64,000 bases of DNA from CAZUNO01 sp964621445 [NCBI: Candidatus Hadarchaeota archaeon] (GCA_964621445.1 CAZUNO010000005.1:106922-170921), one strand, 5' to 3'. Positions 8,638 through 18,204 are shown, counted from the stretch's first letter. Notes: generated by a model from the letters alone, not told the origin. Made by a program: numbers and translations.

Positions 8638-9819
8638 ATGAGGGTACTTATCGTCACCTGGGTCTTCCCAACCCACGGTGGGGTGTTCAACTTCCTGGAG
8701 AAGGTCATATCCGGCCTTTCCGGGGGAGAACACGAGTTCGAAGTGGTGGCCGTGGAGCCAAGTCCCGAAGCACGTAGGGAGTGCAACTATCTACCCGAAC
8801 ACCAGATACACACGGTTTCCCAGGTAGCCCTCCCAAGTCCCCTTTCCTTCCCTCTCATCGGAATGATCTTGACCGTCGTGGGAATCGCCAGGAGGGGGAA
8901 TTTCGATGTTATCTTCTGCCAGGACCCCATGTTTGCGGGCATCCCATCCCTAATCGCGTCCGGGATAACTGGCATCCCCCTGCTGGTGGCCGACCACGGG
9001 CTGGTCAAGAATTTCAAGAAGGAGGAATATTGGAGAAATTTCGGTTTTCAACTCATCATCATATGGAGGATAATATCCCTAATGGTGATGAAACCGGTGT
9101 TTAAGATCTCGTCTGGGATCTATGCCCCCGGCGAAGATGTGGCCAACGCCGTTCGCGGGCTATTCGGGAGGGAACTAACGGGGAAGATCACGGTCTTTCC
9201 AATAGGCATCGATACGGAGCGCTATCAGCCCGAAGCTGACCTTGGAAGTGAGATTAGACGGGGTCTATCCATCAAAAAAGGTCCTGTGGCCACTTTTGTA
9301 GGACGCCTACACATCGAAAGTGGGCTAGATACACTGATAGAGGCCGCCTCCGGGTTTGATGAAGATACCCTACCCATTTTTCTGATCGTGGGGGACGGGA
9401 ATCTAAAAACGGGCTATGAACGGCTGGCCAGGGAGAAAAGCGGCGGTAATTTCATCTTCCTGGGATACAGAGAGGATGTAAACCCATACCTGGCGGCCTC
9501 GGACATCTTCGTTTTCCCCAAGATCTTCGCAGGGGGTCACTCCGTTGCCCTCAGGGAGGCTATGGCAGCATCTCTGCCCTGTATAGCAACTTCAGGAGTC
9601 GATTCACACGATGAGATAATCGATGACGGTAAGAACGGAATTCTGGTCAGCCCCGGCGCGAGCTGGGAACTCCATAAGGCCCTTAAGGACCTCCTTGATA
9701 ATCCATCCCTCAGGGCCAAACTGGGAACCGCCGCCAGGAACTACGTAATTGAGAGGTACGGCATGAAGATCTTCCTGGACAACGTGAAGCGTCTATTGTC
9801 ATCACTCGAGGAGAGATGA
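8638..9819 (+). CDS. GT4 family glycosyltransferase
   Basis: A 393-residue GT-B fold retaining glycosyltransferase of family GT4, using a nucleotide sugar to extend a lipid-linked or protein-linked glycan on the inner face of the membrane. The N-terminal domain starts at VLIVTWVFPTHGGV. The C-terminal nucleotide-binding domain contains TFVGRLHIESGLDTLIEA and the EX7E-type region around GGHSVALREAMAASLP (about 298-315). A hydrophobic stretch at about 140-160 may attach it peripherally to the membrane. It opens the surface-glycan block and is convergent with the next GT4 gene, overlapping by 18 nt. The sugar and acceptor are unknown. Confidence 0.88.
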   Translation: MRVLIVTWVFPTHGGVFNFLEKVISGLSGGEHEFEVVAVEPSPEARRECNYLPEHQIHTVSQVALPSPLSFPLIGMILTVVGIARRGNFDVIFCQDPMFAGIPSLIASGITGIPLLVADHGLVKNFKKEEYWRNFGFQLIIIWRIISLMVMKPVFKISSGIYAPGEDVANAVRGLFGRELTGKITVFPIGIDTERYQPEADLGSEIRRGLSIKKGPVATFVGRLHIESGLDTLIEAASGFDEDTLPIFLIVGDGNLKTGYERLAREKSGGNFIFLGYREDVNPYLAASDIFVFPKIFAGGHSVALREAMAASLPCIATSGVDSHDEIIDDGKNGILVSPGASWELHKALKDLLDNPSLRAKLGTAARNYVIERYGMKIFLDNVKRLLSSLEER

Positions 9820-10941
9820 ATACCCATCCACTAGTCTTCCGGCCATTTTTCTCCAGTTATACCTGTTTTGGGCATCCAAGGCAGCCCGGCTCATCCTATC
9901 GTAGATATCATCATCCATAATGGTTCTAATCGAGTCGGCCACCTCCTCCACTTTCTCCGGGTCCACTGCGAGGCCATTTCCCTCCGCTTTTACTATCCTG
10001 CTTTTCTCCCCCAGGTCGGAGACCAGAATTGGTTTTCCGGCCGCAATCGACTCGAAAAGCTTGTTGGGAACGGTTAGCACGTTATTAGGATCGTTCCCCT
10101 TGTATAGAGCAAACAGAAGATCGCTGGCCAGATCATAGGCGGGAACCAGGGTGGGATCGATCTCTCCTCCAAATATGACCCGGTCATCGACCTCAAGCTT
10201 CCCTACCATGCTCCGTAATTTCCCCTCGATGGGGCCATATCCCCCTATAAACAAGTTAACTCCCTCCAGCATTGAAACCGCCCGGACGGCCTCCTCCAAG
10301 CCCCGGTTGGGAAACAGACCACCGATGTAAACCATTAGAAACTCCTCGTCAGATGCCAGTGATTCGCGAAGCCCCTCTACCTCCTCCTCCGGACATGAGA
10401 AGGGCTCGAAACAATTCATCACCGTTATCACCCTCTTACCCCCGCTCTCCCGGGCAATACCGGCTATGGGCGTGCTGGTGGCCAGAACCATGTCCGCCCT
10501 CCTGATGAGAAACGGCTCCAGGAGCCTCAGTATGCGGACCAGAGGTCGGGGAGCGAAGGTTGATATGAAATCCGGGTAGGACTCGTGCATATCGTAGACC
10601 AGCCTGATGGATTTCAATCTTGTAACGATTAGTCCGGGGACCATGGTGTCCATGTCGTGGCAGTGAACCGCATCCAGGTCGCTTCCAAGGCCAGCAAGGA
10701 TCAGGTGGATATAGAAAAGAATAAAGCCGGGTACCAGTGACAGAAACTCCCCGTAGTCAGCCCGGATCGGGTGACGAATGACCCTCACCCCATCAAATTC
10801 CTCCTCAAGGGGCAGCTTGCATTCCCTATCCCAGGCCTGAACGCATACCTGGTGACCGTTATCAACTAGGCTCCTTGCTTCCCGGAGGACCCTGAGGTCG
10901 GGCTTAAACGGATTGGCCAGGAACATCGATATCCTAGACAC
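9802..10941 (-). CDS. GT4 family glycosyltransferase
   Basis: A retaining GT-B glycosyltransferase. The preferred start is GTG 10941, which begins the first beta strand (SRISMFLANPFKPD) shortly after a likely transcription start from a TATA-like TGATAAATGA at about 10992-11001. A longer frame to 10995 exists but adds 18 residues with no family match. NPFKPDLRVLREARSLVDNGHQV is typical of the family N-terminus. The donor-binding half has YIGGLFPNRGLEEAV and, later, a block around PNKLFESIAAGKPIL with the conserved E-x-x-A-x-G-x-P-(I/V). Cytoplasmic or membrane-peripheral, in a glycan-assembly cluster. Confidence 0.85.
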   Translation of the reverse strand: MSRISMFLANPFKPDLRVLREARSLVDNGHQVCVQAWDRECKLPLEEEFDGVRVIRHPIRADYGEFLSLVPGFILFYIHLILAGLGSDLDAVHCHDMDTMVPGLIVTRLKSIRLVYDMHESYPDFISTFAPRPLVRILRLLEPFLIRRADMVLATSTPIAGIARESGGKRVITVMNCFEPFSCPEEEVEGLRESLASDEEFLMVYIGGLFPNRGLEEAVRAVSMLEGVNLFIGGYGPIEGKLRSMVGKLEVDDRVIFGGEIDPTLVPAYDLASDLLFALYKGNDPNNVLTVPNKLFESIAAGKPILVSDLGEKSRIVKAEGNGLAVDPEKVEEVADSIRTIMDDDIYDRMSRAALDAQNRYNWRKMAGRLVDGYSSLLE

Positions 10942-11048
10942 TGGGAAATAGTGAAATGGCCACAAGGTAAAAGCTTTCCCCCAGGCAGAGATCATTTATC
11001 ATGGAGGACCTTATTGTCTTTCCTCTAGCAGCCATGAAGTGTTCGTGA

Positions 11049-12194
11049 ATGAAGATTCTCATCGTGCCGGCCATTGATTGGTTTACGGCCCTGGAGAACA
11101 GGGTTCACCACCTAGTTAGATGCTGGCAGGAGAATCACGAGATACACGTCGTGCACCTGCCCCTGGGAGGGGAACCGCTTAGAGAGCCTGGTGGAGAGGT
11201 CATGCATACCTTCTCGACGGCCAGGACCAGCAGCCTGCTAACCTATTACATTATGAACTTCATTCCCCAGGTGCTTCAGATAGTCCGGCTAATCAGGTCC
11301 AACAACATAGACCTGGTGGTTACCACCAACCTATCAGCCGGCACCGCGGCCATACTTGCGGCAAGGATATGTAATGTGCCCTCGATATTCGACTACTGTG
11401 ATTACCTCCCGGCATTCTCTCATTATGCCGGCGTGTCATCAATCCTGCAACCCATATTGGGGTTCATCGGCGAACTGCTGACCATACTCAACTTCAGGCT
11501 CTCGGAGGTTACCGTGGTCATCGGTAAAAGGCTGATGGAGCATGCCCAGGACTACTCCGACGCCGTTCTCGAGGTCCCGAACGGGGTCGATGAGCGGAGA
11601 TTTAGGGTCAAAGAGGAGTGGCGCCCAGGGGATAACCCGGTTCTGGGATATGTAGGAATACTTGAATTCTTCGTTAACCTGGGAACGGTCATCGACGCGC
11701 TCAAGTACCTTGATCGTTTTCGCCTGGTGGTAGTGGGCTCAGGTCGGGAGATGGGTAACCTGGTAGAATACGCCCAAAGGAGCGGGGTGAAGGAGAGGGT
11801 AAAGTTCGTGGGAAGGGTTCCTTACCAGAGGGTAGGGCGTTGGATCCAATCCATGGACGCGTGTCTGCTCCCTTTCTCCAGTAGCGACCTGACGGAATCC
11901 GCCCTGCCCCTGAAGGTACACGAGTACGCAGTTTGTCGCAGGCCGGTCATTGCCTCACCCCTTTTCGAGGTGGTTAGGATGTTTGGCGAGCTCCTACTAT
12001 ACGCCCGGGGACCCAGGGAGATCGCTTCGAAGGTGCAAAATCTTCTAAGCAATAGGACTGAAACTAGAAGAAGGATAAGGAGGGCCTACATCCGAGCTGC
12101 CGTCACCTACAGATGGAGCCGGTTCGGATCCCGATACGAAAAAGCATTTTCCAGGGCCCTGGGCGGGGGTGAGGCGTATAGACATGAACATTAA
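11049..12194 (+). CDS. GT4 family glycosyltransferase
   Basis: A 381-residue glycosyltransferase of the GT4/GT1 group. The N-terminal domain begins KILIVPAIDWFTALENRVHH, and the C-terminal domain carries VLGYVGILEFFVNLGTVIDAL and ALPLKVHEYAVCRRPVIAS, the latter matching the K-x-x-E-Y motif that contacts the nucleotide sugar. It starts at ATG 11049, divergent from the preceding GT4, and its end overlaps the following GT-C membrane gene by about 11 nt, so the two are co-transcribed. Substrates unknown. Confidence 0.86.
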   Translation: MKILIVPAIDWFTALENRVHHLVRCWQENHEIHVVHLPLGGEPLREPGGEVMHTFSTARTSSLLTYYIMNFIPQVLQIVRLIRSNNIDLVVTTNLSAGTAAILAARICNVPSIFDYCDYLPAFSHYAGVSSILQPILGFIGELLTILNFRLSEVTVVIGKRLMEHAQDYSDAVLEVPNGVDERRFRVKEEWRPGDNPVLGYVGILEFFVNLGTVIDALKYLDRFRLVVVGSGREMGNLVEYAQRSGVKERVKFVGRVPYQRVGRWIQSMDACLLPFSSSDLTESALPLKVHEYAVCRRPVIASPLFEVVRMFGELLLYARGPREIASKVQNLLSNRTETRRRIRRAYIRAAVTYRWSRFGSRYEKAFSRALGGGEAYRHEH

Positions 12195-13977
12195 TCCTGT
12201 TCGGGGAAATGGCCTAAGCCTAGGGCTGCTCCTAATACTGATATTGGCCCTCTCGGCAACTACCAGGCTTTACTTTCTCACCACCTGGGATCAAATTCCC
12301 ACCAGTGACCCTTATCACTTCATCGGATGGACCTCGGGCGTTGACCAATCAAGTCATCTTGATTTCCCTGGATCCGAGGACAGGGCCTACGGACAATATC
12401 CGGACGGTTACCCAATTCTACTTCAATTTCTCTCCACCACGGGCGATATCTCGCTGGTCCCCCTATCCAAGTTCCTTCCGGTCATCGTCGGATCGATGTG
12501 CACCCTGCCCGTCTTCCTCGTGTTCCGGAAATTGACGCGGAGGTCCCTCTATCAGCTCGCCGGGACGGTGATGGTGGTCTTCTCCCTGGCATTTCTCAAA
12601 TACACATCGGTCTCGATCCCCAATATGATGGGCCTCTATCTTTTCTGTCTCGCCGCATGGATTGCCCTCAGATTGGATAGGCAGGGAAAGAGGATGTTAG
12701 CCATGCTCGGCTTCTTGGTGCTAGCGGTATCACGCATTCATTACCTTTCCCTGGTCTGTATCGGGGTCCTCCTGGCCATAGTCATTTCCAGGAAGCTGAT
12801 GGTCAGGGCATCCGGGCAGGAGTTCGACCCCCGACGTATGGCCTTTATTCTCATAGTGGCCCTTGTGGCGGGAATCTTGGCCTGGACCGCCGCGTACCGA
12901 GTGATGTACATGCTCTACGGAATAGACATCACCAGCCAGCCGCCGGCCAGGTTGAGCCTGGTTCTAAGCTTCCTGGGCTATCCCTTGATATTCGGGGTTT
13001 TACAGATACTTTTCGTACCCCTGGGCTTAATTCACCTGGCAAAGGACTATATCTCCAGGCACTTCACGAGCGAGGATGGAAATCTCAACCTCGATCCAGT
13101 TCTGATCTTGGCCCTGTTTTTGGTGTTCCTCCTATTTGCCTCTGGTTTCCTGAAGGTGGAGTACTACCCCTTTAGATTCAATTGCTTTCTGATCCTTCCC
13201 CTGGTCATGGTATCGATCCTTGGCCTTCTGTTGGCCAGGGGGCTCTTGATGGATTCTCCGCTCCGTGCTTTTGCGTGGATGGTGATCCCCCTCACCGTTT
13301 TGATGGTCATCATTCAGCCCCTGGCGGCCTCGATCATTCCATTTGACGATGGAGAACCCTTCCTGCCCTGGGAACAGGAATACGGTGAAACCGAGATGCC
13401 GGCATTGAGAAGCTGGATGGAGGAAAAGCTGCTTTGCACGGAGTTCAATCGGAGCGGTGGCCCTGAGTCTAAATCCCTTCCCCGCCGGGAGATGGTCATG
13501 GCCGATTGGGTTCGGTCAAGGGCCCTGAACGCCTTCGGGTTCGACAGCGTCCACATACACTGGTGGTTTTTCCAGGGTTGGTACGACCTCCAGAGGGAGC
13601 CCTTCAGGTATAGAAGCCTTGACATCTATGCCGGGAACTCAAGTCAAGCTCTGGATAGACTCGCCGGGCTTTACCTGAGGAAGGCCACCGGGAGCACCGG
13701 TGACTGGTATTATCATTACAAGTACATATACACCAGCAAGTGGCTGGGCGAGGTCATGGTCAATGACTTCGGTCTACAGCCTAACTTCACCAAGTTCGAC
13801 AACTATGATGGCTCGCTACTCTATGACTGGAGGCGTAGCTCTTCCCAGGGTGACAGGGTTATCGCCGAAAGCGAAAGGGCTCTTGGAGCACCTTACATGC
13901 TGCCACCATTCGACCGGCTTTACTCCTCACCAGGGGTCGGGATTTACCTATTCCCGGATTTGAAAAGGGTCATCTAG
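12184..13977 (+). CDS. Polytopic GT-C type glycosyltransferase, oligosaccharyltransferase-like
   Basis: A polytopic membrane protein (about 597 residues) with roughly 11 predicted helices in the first 400 residues and a soluble C-terminal domain of about 180 residues. The first loop after helix 1 carries SDPYHF (about 41-46), like the acidic DP motif in the first loop of GT-C enzymes such as the oligosaccharyltransferase AglB/STT3. The WWDYG-type motif of AglB is not visible, so it is probably not the OST itself but a polyprenyl-phosphate-sugar-dependent transferase or a distant OST relative acting outside the membrane. ATG 12184 is preferred over the longer GTG 12169 because it begins just before the first helix. 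Confidence 0.75.
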   Translation: MNINPVRGNGLSLGLLLILILALSATTRLYFLTTWDQIPTSDPYHFIGWTSGVDQSSHLDFPGSEDRAYGQYPDGYPILLQFLSTTGDISLVPLSKFLPVIVGSMCTLPVFLVFRKLTRRSLYQLAGTVMVVFSLAFLKYTSVSIPNMMGLYLFCLAAWIALRLDRQGKRMLAMLGFLVLAVSRIHYLSLVCIGVLLAIVISRKLMVRASGQEFDPRRMAFILIVALVAGILAWTAAYRVMYMLYGIDITSQPPARLSLVLSFLGYPLIFGVLQILFVPLGLIHLAKDYISRHFTSEDGNLNLDPVLILALFLVFLLFASGFLKVEYYPFRFNCFLILPLVMVSILGLLLARGLLMDSPLRAFAWMVIPLTVLMVIIQPLAASIIPFDDGEPFLPWEQEYGETEMPALRSWMEEKLLCTEFNRSGGPESKSLPRREMVMADWVRSRALNAFGFDSVHIHWWFFQGWYDLQREPFRYRSLDIYAGNSSQALDRLAGLYLRKATGSTGDWYYHYKYIYTSKWLGEVMVNDFGLQPNFTKFDNYDGSLLYDWRRSSSQGDRVIAESERALGAPYMLPPFDRLYSSPGVGIYLFPDLKRVI

Positions 13978-13981
13978 AAAC

Positions 13982-14974
13982 TTAACGGAGGTCCATAGCC
14001 AACAGTCCCTTAAACGCCCCCGTGATAAGGAAAAATACCGGTAATAAGAGATCCTTGAACCAGGAAAGCTCCACCACCTCTATCCTCCATAGTCGGACTC
14101 TCCCTCCCCCATTTTCCACCGAAGCCAGCAGCTTTCCGTCCTTTGAGAAGGCCATGTCATATGGATCGTCAAATCCCGCTTCTCCCGGCACGCCGCTAAA
14201 TCCCCCCAGGTGATCCCCATTTGAGTTGAAGAAATATATCCTGTCGGCTCCAAAATCTGCGACCGCCACCATGCCATTTTCTGACACATCTATGCCCACT
14301 GGTCGGGTAAATCTAAGCCTGCTCTGTATATCCCATATGGTGGAGTTGAAGGAGAAATCGGGATTGAAAATTTGAACCCTCCTCACATATCCCTCGGGTT
14401 CCAGATATGCGTCAACCACCAGAAGCCGGCCGTGGGAATCGAAGGACAGGTCCATAGGGCCATCGAAATCCCCTGCCTCGGTTCCCCATTGGCCGAATTC
14501 CTTTATGAAGCAGGGGCACGGTCCCAGGATCTGGATTCTCCTGTTCATGGAGTCGGCAACCGCAGTAAGACCACCCTTCACGTCTATCCCCCAGGGAACC
14601 CTAAACTCGGCTTCACCCGAACCCTCCAAGCCCAGGGTTCCATATTCATCCAGCTCCGCGTCAAGGATCAGCACCCTGTGATTCCCTGTATCGGCTACCC
14701 AGATTCTGCCCTGATCATCAATGTCAATGCCGCGTGGATGTCTCAGGCCCCCCGAATAGCTTGAATTCAATGAAAGGTCCTGATTGAGTATTATCACCCG
14801 GTCATTTCCGGTATCGGACACTACCCAGAGCCCATCCGGGTGATTGGTGATGCAGGTCGGTGAATTGAGAACGATTTCAGAGGTGGCAACCGGAACTAGG
14901 GTAAAATTCATCGTACCTGAAACGGTGGCCAAAAACCCCAGTGATATCAGGGCCAAGAGCAGATATCTAGTCAT
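13982..14974 (-). CDS. Secreted NHL-repeat beta-propeller protein with a C-terminal membrane anchor
   Basis: A 330-residue exported protein. A signal peptide spans about 1-20. Five or six NHL repeats follow, with recurring blocks such as PDGLWVVSDTGNDRVIIL, QGRIWVADTGNHRVLIL and GGLTAVADSMNRRIQIL, making a beta-propeller that usually binds protein or glycan. A C-terminal hydrophobic segment (about 307-325, LLLPVFFLITGAFKGLL) should anchor it. Its ATG overlaps the end of the upstream glycosidase-like gene by 8 nt, so they are co-translated and probably work together at the cell surface. Confidence 0.85.
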   Translation of the reverse strand: MTRYLLLALISLGFLATVSGTMNFTLVPVATSEIVLNSPTCITNHPDGLWVVSDTGNDRVIILNQDLSLNSSYSGGLRHPRGIDIDDQGRIWVADTGNHRVLILDAELDEYGTLGLEGSGEAEFRVPWGIDVKGGLTAVADSMNRRIQILGPCPCFIKEFGQWGTEAGDFDGPMDLSFDSHGRLLVVDAYLEPEGYVRRVQIFNPDFSFNSTIWDIQSRLRFTRPVGIDVSENGMVAVADFGADRIYFFNSNGDHLGGFSGVPGEAGFDDPYDMAFSKDGKLLASVENGGGRVRLWRIEVVELSWFKDLLLPVFFLITGAFKGLLAMDLR

Positions 14975-16664
14975 CCTTACCCATCATCTCCCAAATTTCT
15001 CTCTGGGTGTTCCAGATATCCTCTACCTGGAGCTGGTCCCCATTCTCAACCAGGGAAGAGGAGAAGGAATGAGGATAGCTCCACCAGAGCAAGGTGCTCA
15101 CGGGGTATTTCCGAGCCACCTGGTAGTATAGAAGGGTCTCCTCTTGATTCGGCAGCAGTAGTGACCAGTCCCTCTCCACCTCCAGGTCGTCGACCCAGAG
15201 GGAGCCCGAACCCTCCAATGCGGTAAGTGTAACTCGATTGAAGGTCCCGGGAAGGACGGCGTTTGGCAATCGGGTTTGGATATCCCCATCAAAACGGAAA
15301 ACCCATCTATTTGCATCAACGTTCGCATCCAAGGTCAGGGTATGCCAGCGTCCGGGAGCCACATCGATGGAGCAGTTGACTATTTCCGCATCCCTCCCGG
15401 TGTGAACAAGTAGGTCACGGCCCTGAATTCCCAGCCTTACCGGGGATGAGTTGGTATCTCCCAGGGTTATCCACACCGCGGGGGAGGATGAAGAGGTGAT
15501 GAAACGGAATTTGACCCTAATGCTGTGAACCGTTGGGTAGGAAAATACGGCCGTGGAGATGCCATCGCCTCCCTCCAAGAGCAACGAGCGGTTCCCACGG
15601 TATTTTCTGGCCCCCGTTACCCCAGTACCCCCGCCGAACTCCCATTCCTCAGCAATTCCACCGTCCTCGAATCCCTCATCCAGGTATAGACGGGGGTCCC
15701 TGTTATCACTATCGAAGAACACATCCGCCCCGGGATCATATGCCTGGCCCACAACCACTACCGGTTTCCCGAATGACGAGGCCCAGGAAACATCACTCTC
15801 CACTATGGATTTATCCCCTGTATGCCTGAAATCATCGGGCTCTTCATCATGATAGGCATAGAAGTAGGGATCAACGCCGATTAAGTCCAATTTTTGGGGG
15901 AAATCGCCCACCCATTGATCGTATCTAATCAAACTCCCGTTCTTGGACCTGTATGAGTAGTTATTCCCCTGACGATGAAACATCACCAGAACCGGCTTGT
16001 CCCAGAAAACATCCCTGGCCGCATCCACCATGGAATCGAGCATTTCCTGGGTGACGTTGTTGGGACGGACCCATGGTTCATCGTATACATAGACCGCCAT
16101 GATGTCCTCCCTGTACCTTCGAAAGAGCTTCTCGTAGACCCGGAATTCCTCCATTAAGAGTTCCGTGGCCTCCGGGACCGAACAAGGCCTGGGATCAAGA
16201 AAATATACGTACTTGGATATTCCATGAACTAGCAGTATCATCTTAAGGTCATTTTCACGACAGGATTCGAGGTATTCGGGATCATATAGATACCCCCGGG
16301 AATTGGTCACCGAGTGAGGGACCACAACTACATTTGACTGCTGACCGGCATTTTCCAGGTGTACCAGGTTCCTGCTCCAGTCCCTTCCCGATAGTTTTGG
16401 ATCGGAAGCCAGATTTTCATAAAATTCCATTGAGATGAATCTATCATATACCTGAAAATAACCATGGTATTGAAGGCTGGTCTCGTTCCCGGTCAAATTA
16501 TCTGAACTTCCCCTGGCCACCTGTTCCGAGGGCTCTAATAGCATACTGGGGAGGAGCAGTGCGATCAGGAAGAACGATATCGAGACGATGAAAACCACCA
16601 GCACTTCCTGCCGATCCATCGGGATGTCCTCCTTGAACTTCTTATCAAGGTCCATTATTATCAT
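14967..16664 (-). CDS. Membrane-anchored TIM-barrel glycosidase-like protein with an inserted lamin-G-like domain
   Basis: A 565-residue extracytoplasmic protein with a signal anchor at about 20-40. Residues about 75-330 read like the first part of a (beta/alpha)8 barrel; IMAVYVYDEPWVRPN contains an Asp-Glu pair after a strand, and LDLIGVDPYFYAY follows. Residues about 335-510 form a jelly-roll domain (EGFEDGGIAEEWEF... WHTLTLDANV... GSLWVDDLEVERDW) like lamin-G/concanavalin folds. The last 50 residues (LLYYQVARKYPVSTLLWWSYP) look like the final barrel strand and helix. The jelly roll therefore seems inserted into the barrel. No characterised glycoside hydrolase family is assigned. Co-translated with the NHL gene. 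Confidence 0.75.
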   Translation of the reverse strand: MIIMDLDKKFKEDIPMDRQEVLVVFIVSISFFLIALLLPSMLLEPSEQVARGSSDNLTGNETSLQYHGYFQVYDRFISMEFYENLASDPKLSGRDWSRNLVHLENAGQQSNVVVVPHSVTNSRGYLYDPEYLESCRENDLKMILLVHGISKYVYFLDPRPCSVPEATELLMEEFRVYEKLFRRYREDIMAVYVYDEPWVRPNNVTQEMLDSMVDAARDVFWDKPVLVMFHRQGNNYSYRSKNGSLIRYDQWVGDFPQKLDLIGVDPYFYAYHDEEPDDFRHTGDKSIVESDVSWASSFGKPVVVVGQAYDPGADVFFDSDNRDPRLYLDEGFEDGGIAEEWEFGGGTGVTGARKYRGNRSLLLEGGDGISTAVFSYPTVHSIRVKFRFITSSSSPAVWITLGDTNSSPVRLGIQGRDLLVHTGRDAEIVNCSIDVAPGRWHTLTLDANVDANRWVFRFDGDIQTRLPNAVLPGTFNRVTLTALEGSGSLWVDDLEVERDWSLLLPNQEETLLYYQVARKYPVSTLLWWSYPHSFSSSLVENGDQLQVEDIWNTQREIWEMMGKDD

Positions 16665-16743
16665 TTCCCATCATCAAACGGGCTTGATCGAAAACCGCTG
16701 CTAAGTATTTAAGAGGAAACCAACAATCGGGCCTGCAACGCTC

Positions 16744-17985
16744 ATGATCACCACCATCAAGCGTGCCGTCATCGTATACACCGGTACGGCGATAGCCAGT
16801 CTAGTCATGCTAGCGGCAAAGGTGTTCATCGATCGGGAGCTGGGTACGGCGGTCCTGGGCCAATATGAGCTGGGCCTATCGGTTATTCTGATGGTTTCCG
16901 TCTTCGCCATGTTCGGCTTTCACACCTCAATTGCAAGGACGGTTGCTAAAAAGGGGCTGGAGGCATACCCACTGGTCCGGAAGGCCTTCATTTGGGTGGC
17001 CGTCGTGTGCGGAATTGTCATCCTGCTTGCAAATCCCATAGTCAATAGGATTTACGAGGGCAAGGTCGACCCCAACTTCGTCCTGTATCTCTCCCTCTTC
17101 CTGTATGCGGTTTGCCTCCTTAACCTAAACATGGCCTTCTATCAGGGTAAACAGGAGATGGAAAAGGTCTCCAAGATCATGGCCCTGGACTCATTTGCCA
17201 GAGGAGCAGCGGTTCTCGTAGCCCTGAGACTGGCCTTCGATGCCCGCTCCCTGCTACTAATGATAGGGGTTTTCGCCCTGGTATTCGAACTTGTGGTCAC
17301 CAGTAGGATACTCAAAAGGGTGGCCTCCGTGGTGGAGGAGACCATACCCTTTAGGGAGCTGGCCCATCTATCCTTCTTCATATTCCTAATCGCTGCCTCG
17401 GGCGCGGTCTCCACCAGGGTTAGCGCATTTGTAATTGCTTATAGCCTGGACTCCCTTAACCTGGGCTGGTTCGGACAGGCAACCCTATTCATACTCCCCC
17501 TCTCCCTGCTGGGAAAGACTATCGAAACCGTCCTCCTGCCCAGAGCTTCATCAAAGGAGGATTTCCAGCTCAGGAAATTTGCCGTGGTTGCCCTGGGAAT
17601 GGCAATTTTCATGATACTGGCCTACCAAGCGATGTCAGGGTTCCTGGTGGAATTCCTTTTTGGTCCCGGAAACGACCCGGCCATCAAGGCGCTCAATATC
17701 CTTTCCCTTGGATATGCCGCGATCATAGTTTATTCGGTCTTCTCCGGCTTCGTCTTCGGAAGGGCGCAAAGGGATTTCCTGGGAAAACTGGTCACCGTGA
17801 CCTTTTTACAGGCCTTGATACTATCACCGACACTGAACGCTTACCTCGTGAATATGATGGGCCTTTCCGGTGCAGCCTGGGCTACCAGCATTTCCCTTAT
17901 AGCTCAGGCAGGACTTTGGGTGACGGCAGGATTAATTCTAGAAAGAAGCGAGAATCTTCAGAAATCTAAAAAGATATCTTCTTGA
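16744..17985 (+). CDS. Polysaccharide flippase of the Wzx/MurJ-like (MVF) family
   Basis: A 413-residue polytopic membrane protein with about 12 predicted helices, of the MOP exporter superfamily. It should flip lipid-linked oligosaccharides built by the neighbouring glycosyltransferases across the membrane. The start YTGTAIASLVMLAAKVFIDRELG matches the usual first helix with a conserved Phe-x-x-R at its end, and a second half-repeat begins around FRELAHLSFFIF. The end overlaps the small Cys-protein gene on the other strand by 20 nt. Its position at the end of the glycan block fits a dedicated translocase. Confidence 0.88.
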   Translation: MITTIKRAVIVYTGTAIASLVMLAAKVFIDRELGTAVLGQYELGLSVILMVSVFAMFGFHTSIARTVAKKGLEAYPLVRKAFIWVAVVCGIVILLANPIVNRIYEGKVDPNFVLYLSLFLYAVCLLNLNMAFYQGKQEMEKVSKIMALDSFARGAAVLVALRLAFDARSLLLMIGVFALVFELVVTSRILKRVASVVEETIPFRELAHLSFFIFLIAASGAVSTRVSAFVIAYSLDSLNLGWFGQATLFILPLSLLGKTIETVLLPRASSKEDFQLRKFAVVALGMAIFMILAYQAMSGFLVEFLFGPGNDPAIKALNILSLGYAAIIVYSVFSGFVFGRAQRDFLGKLVTVTFLQALILSPTLNAYLVNMMGLSGAAWATSISLIAQAGLWVTAGLILERSENLQKSKKISS

Positions 17986-18121
17986 CCTCGGTAAGTCCCT
18001 TCGCCTTTCTGTATGCGTCGCATTCCCGCTTATTGCAGTCGACGACATATTTCTTTGTCAGGATACAATAAGTTAGCTTTTGATATCCCTTCTCTCTCAT
18101 ATACTCGCAGGAGCGTATCAT
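17966..18121 (-). CDS. Small Cys-containing protein, 51 residues
   Basis: This short open frame starts at ATG 18121. It is supported by a GGAAGGA ribosome binding site about 6 nt upstream and an in-frame TAG immediately before the ATG. Cys5, Cys19, Cys29 and Cys34 (RSCEYM, TYCILT, VDCNKRECD) are spaced as in a small zinc-binding or disulfide-stabilised fold, and the rest is basic. No signal peptide. I do not recognise a named family. It lies between the flippase gene (overlapping its end by 20 nt) and the first nrdD, on the same strand as nrdD and downstream of it, so it may be read from that transcript. Confidence 0.6.
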   Translation of the reverse strand: MIRSCEYMREKGYQKLTYCILTKKYVVDCNKRECDAYRKAKGLTEVKKISF

Positions 18122-18204
18122 CTAGATCCTTCCCAGGCAATGGTTAAAGGAGCACAGTGACTTAAAAATGCCATCGGTTTTGGCCCCTGGAGAATAGGGG
18201 CAGG

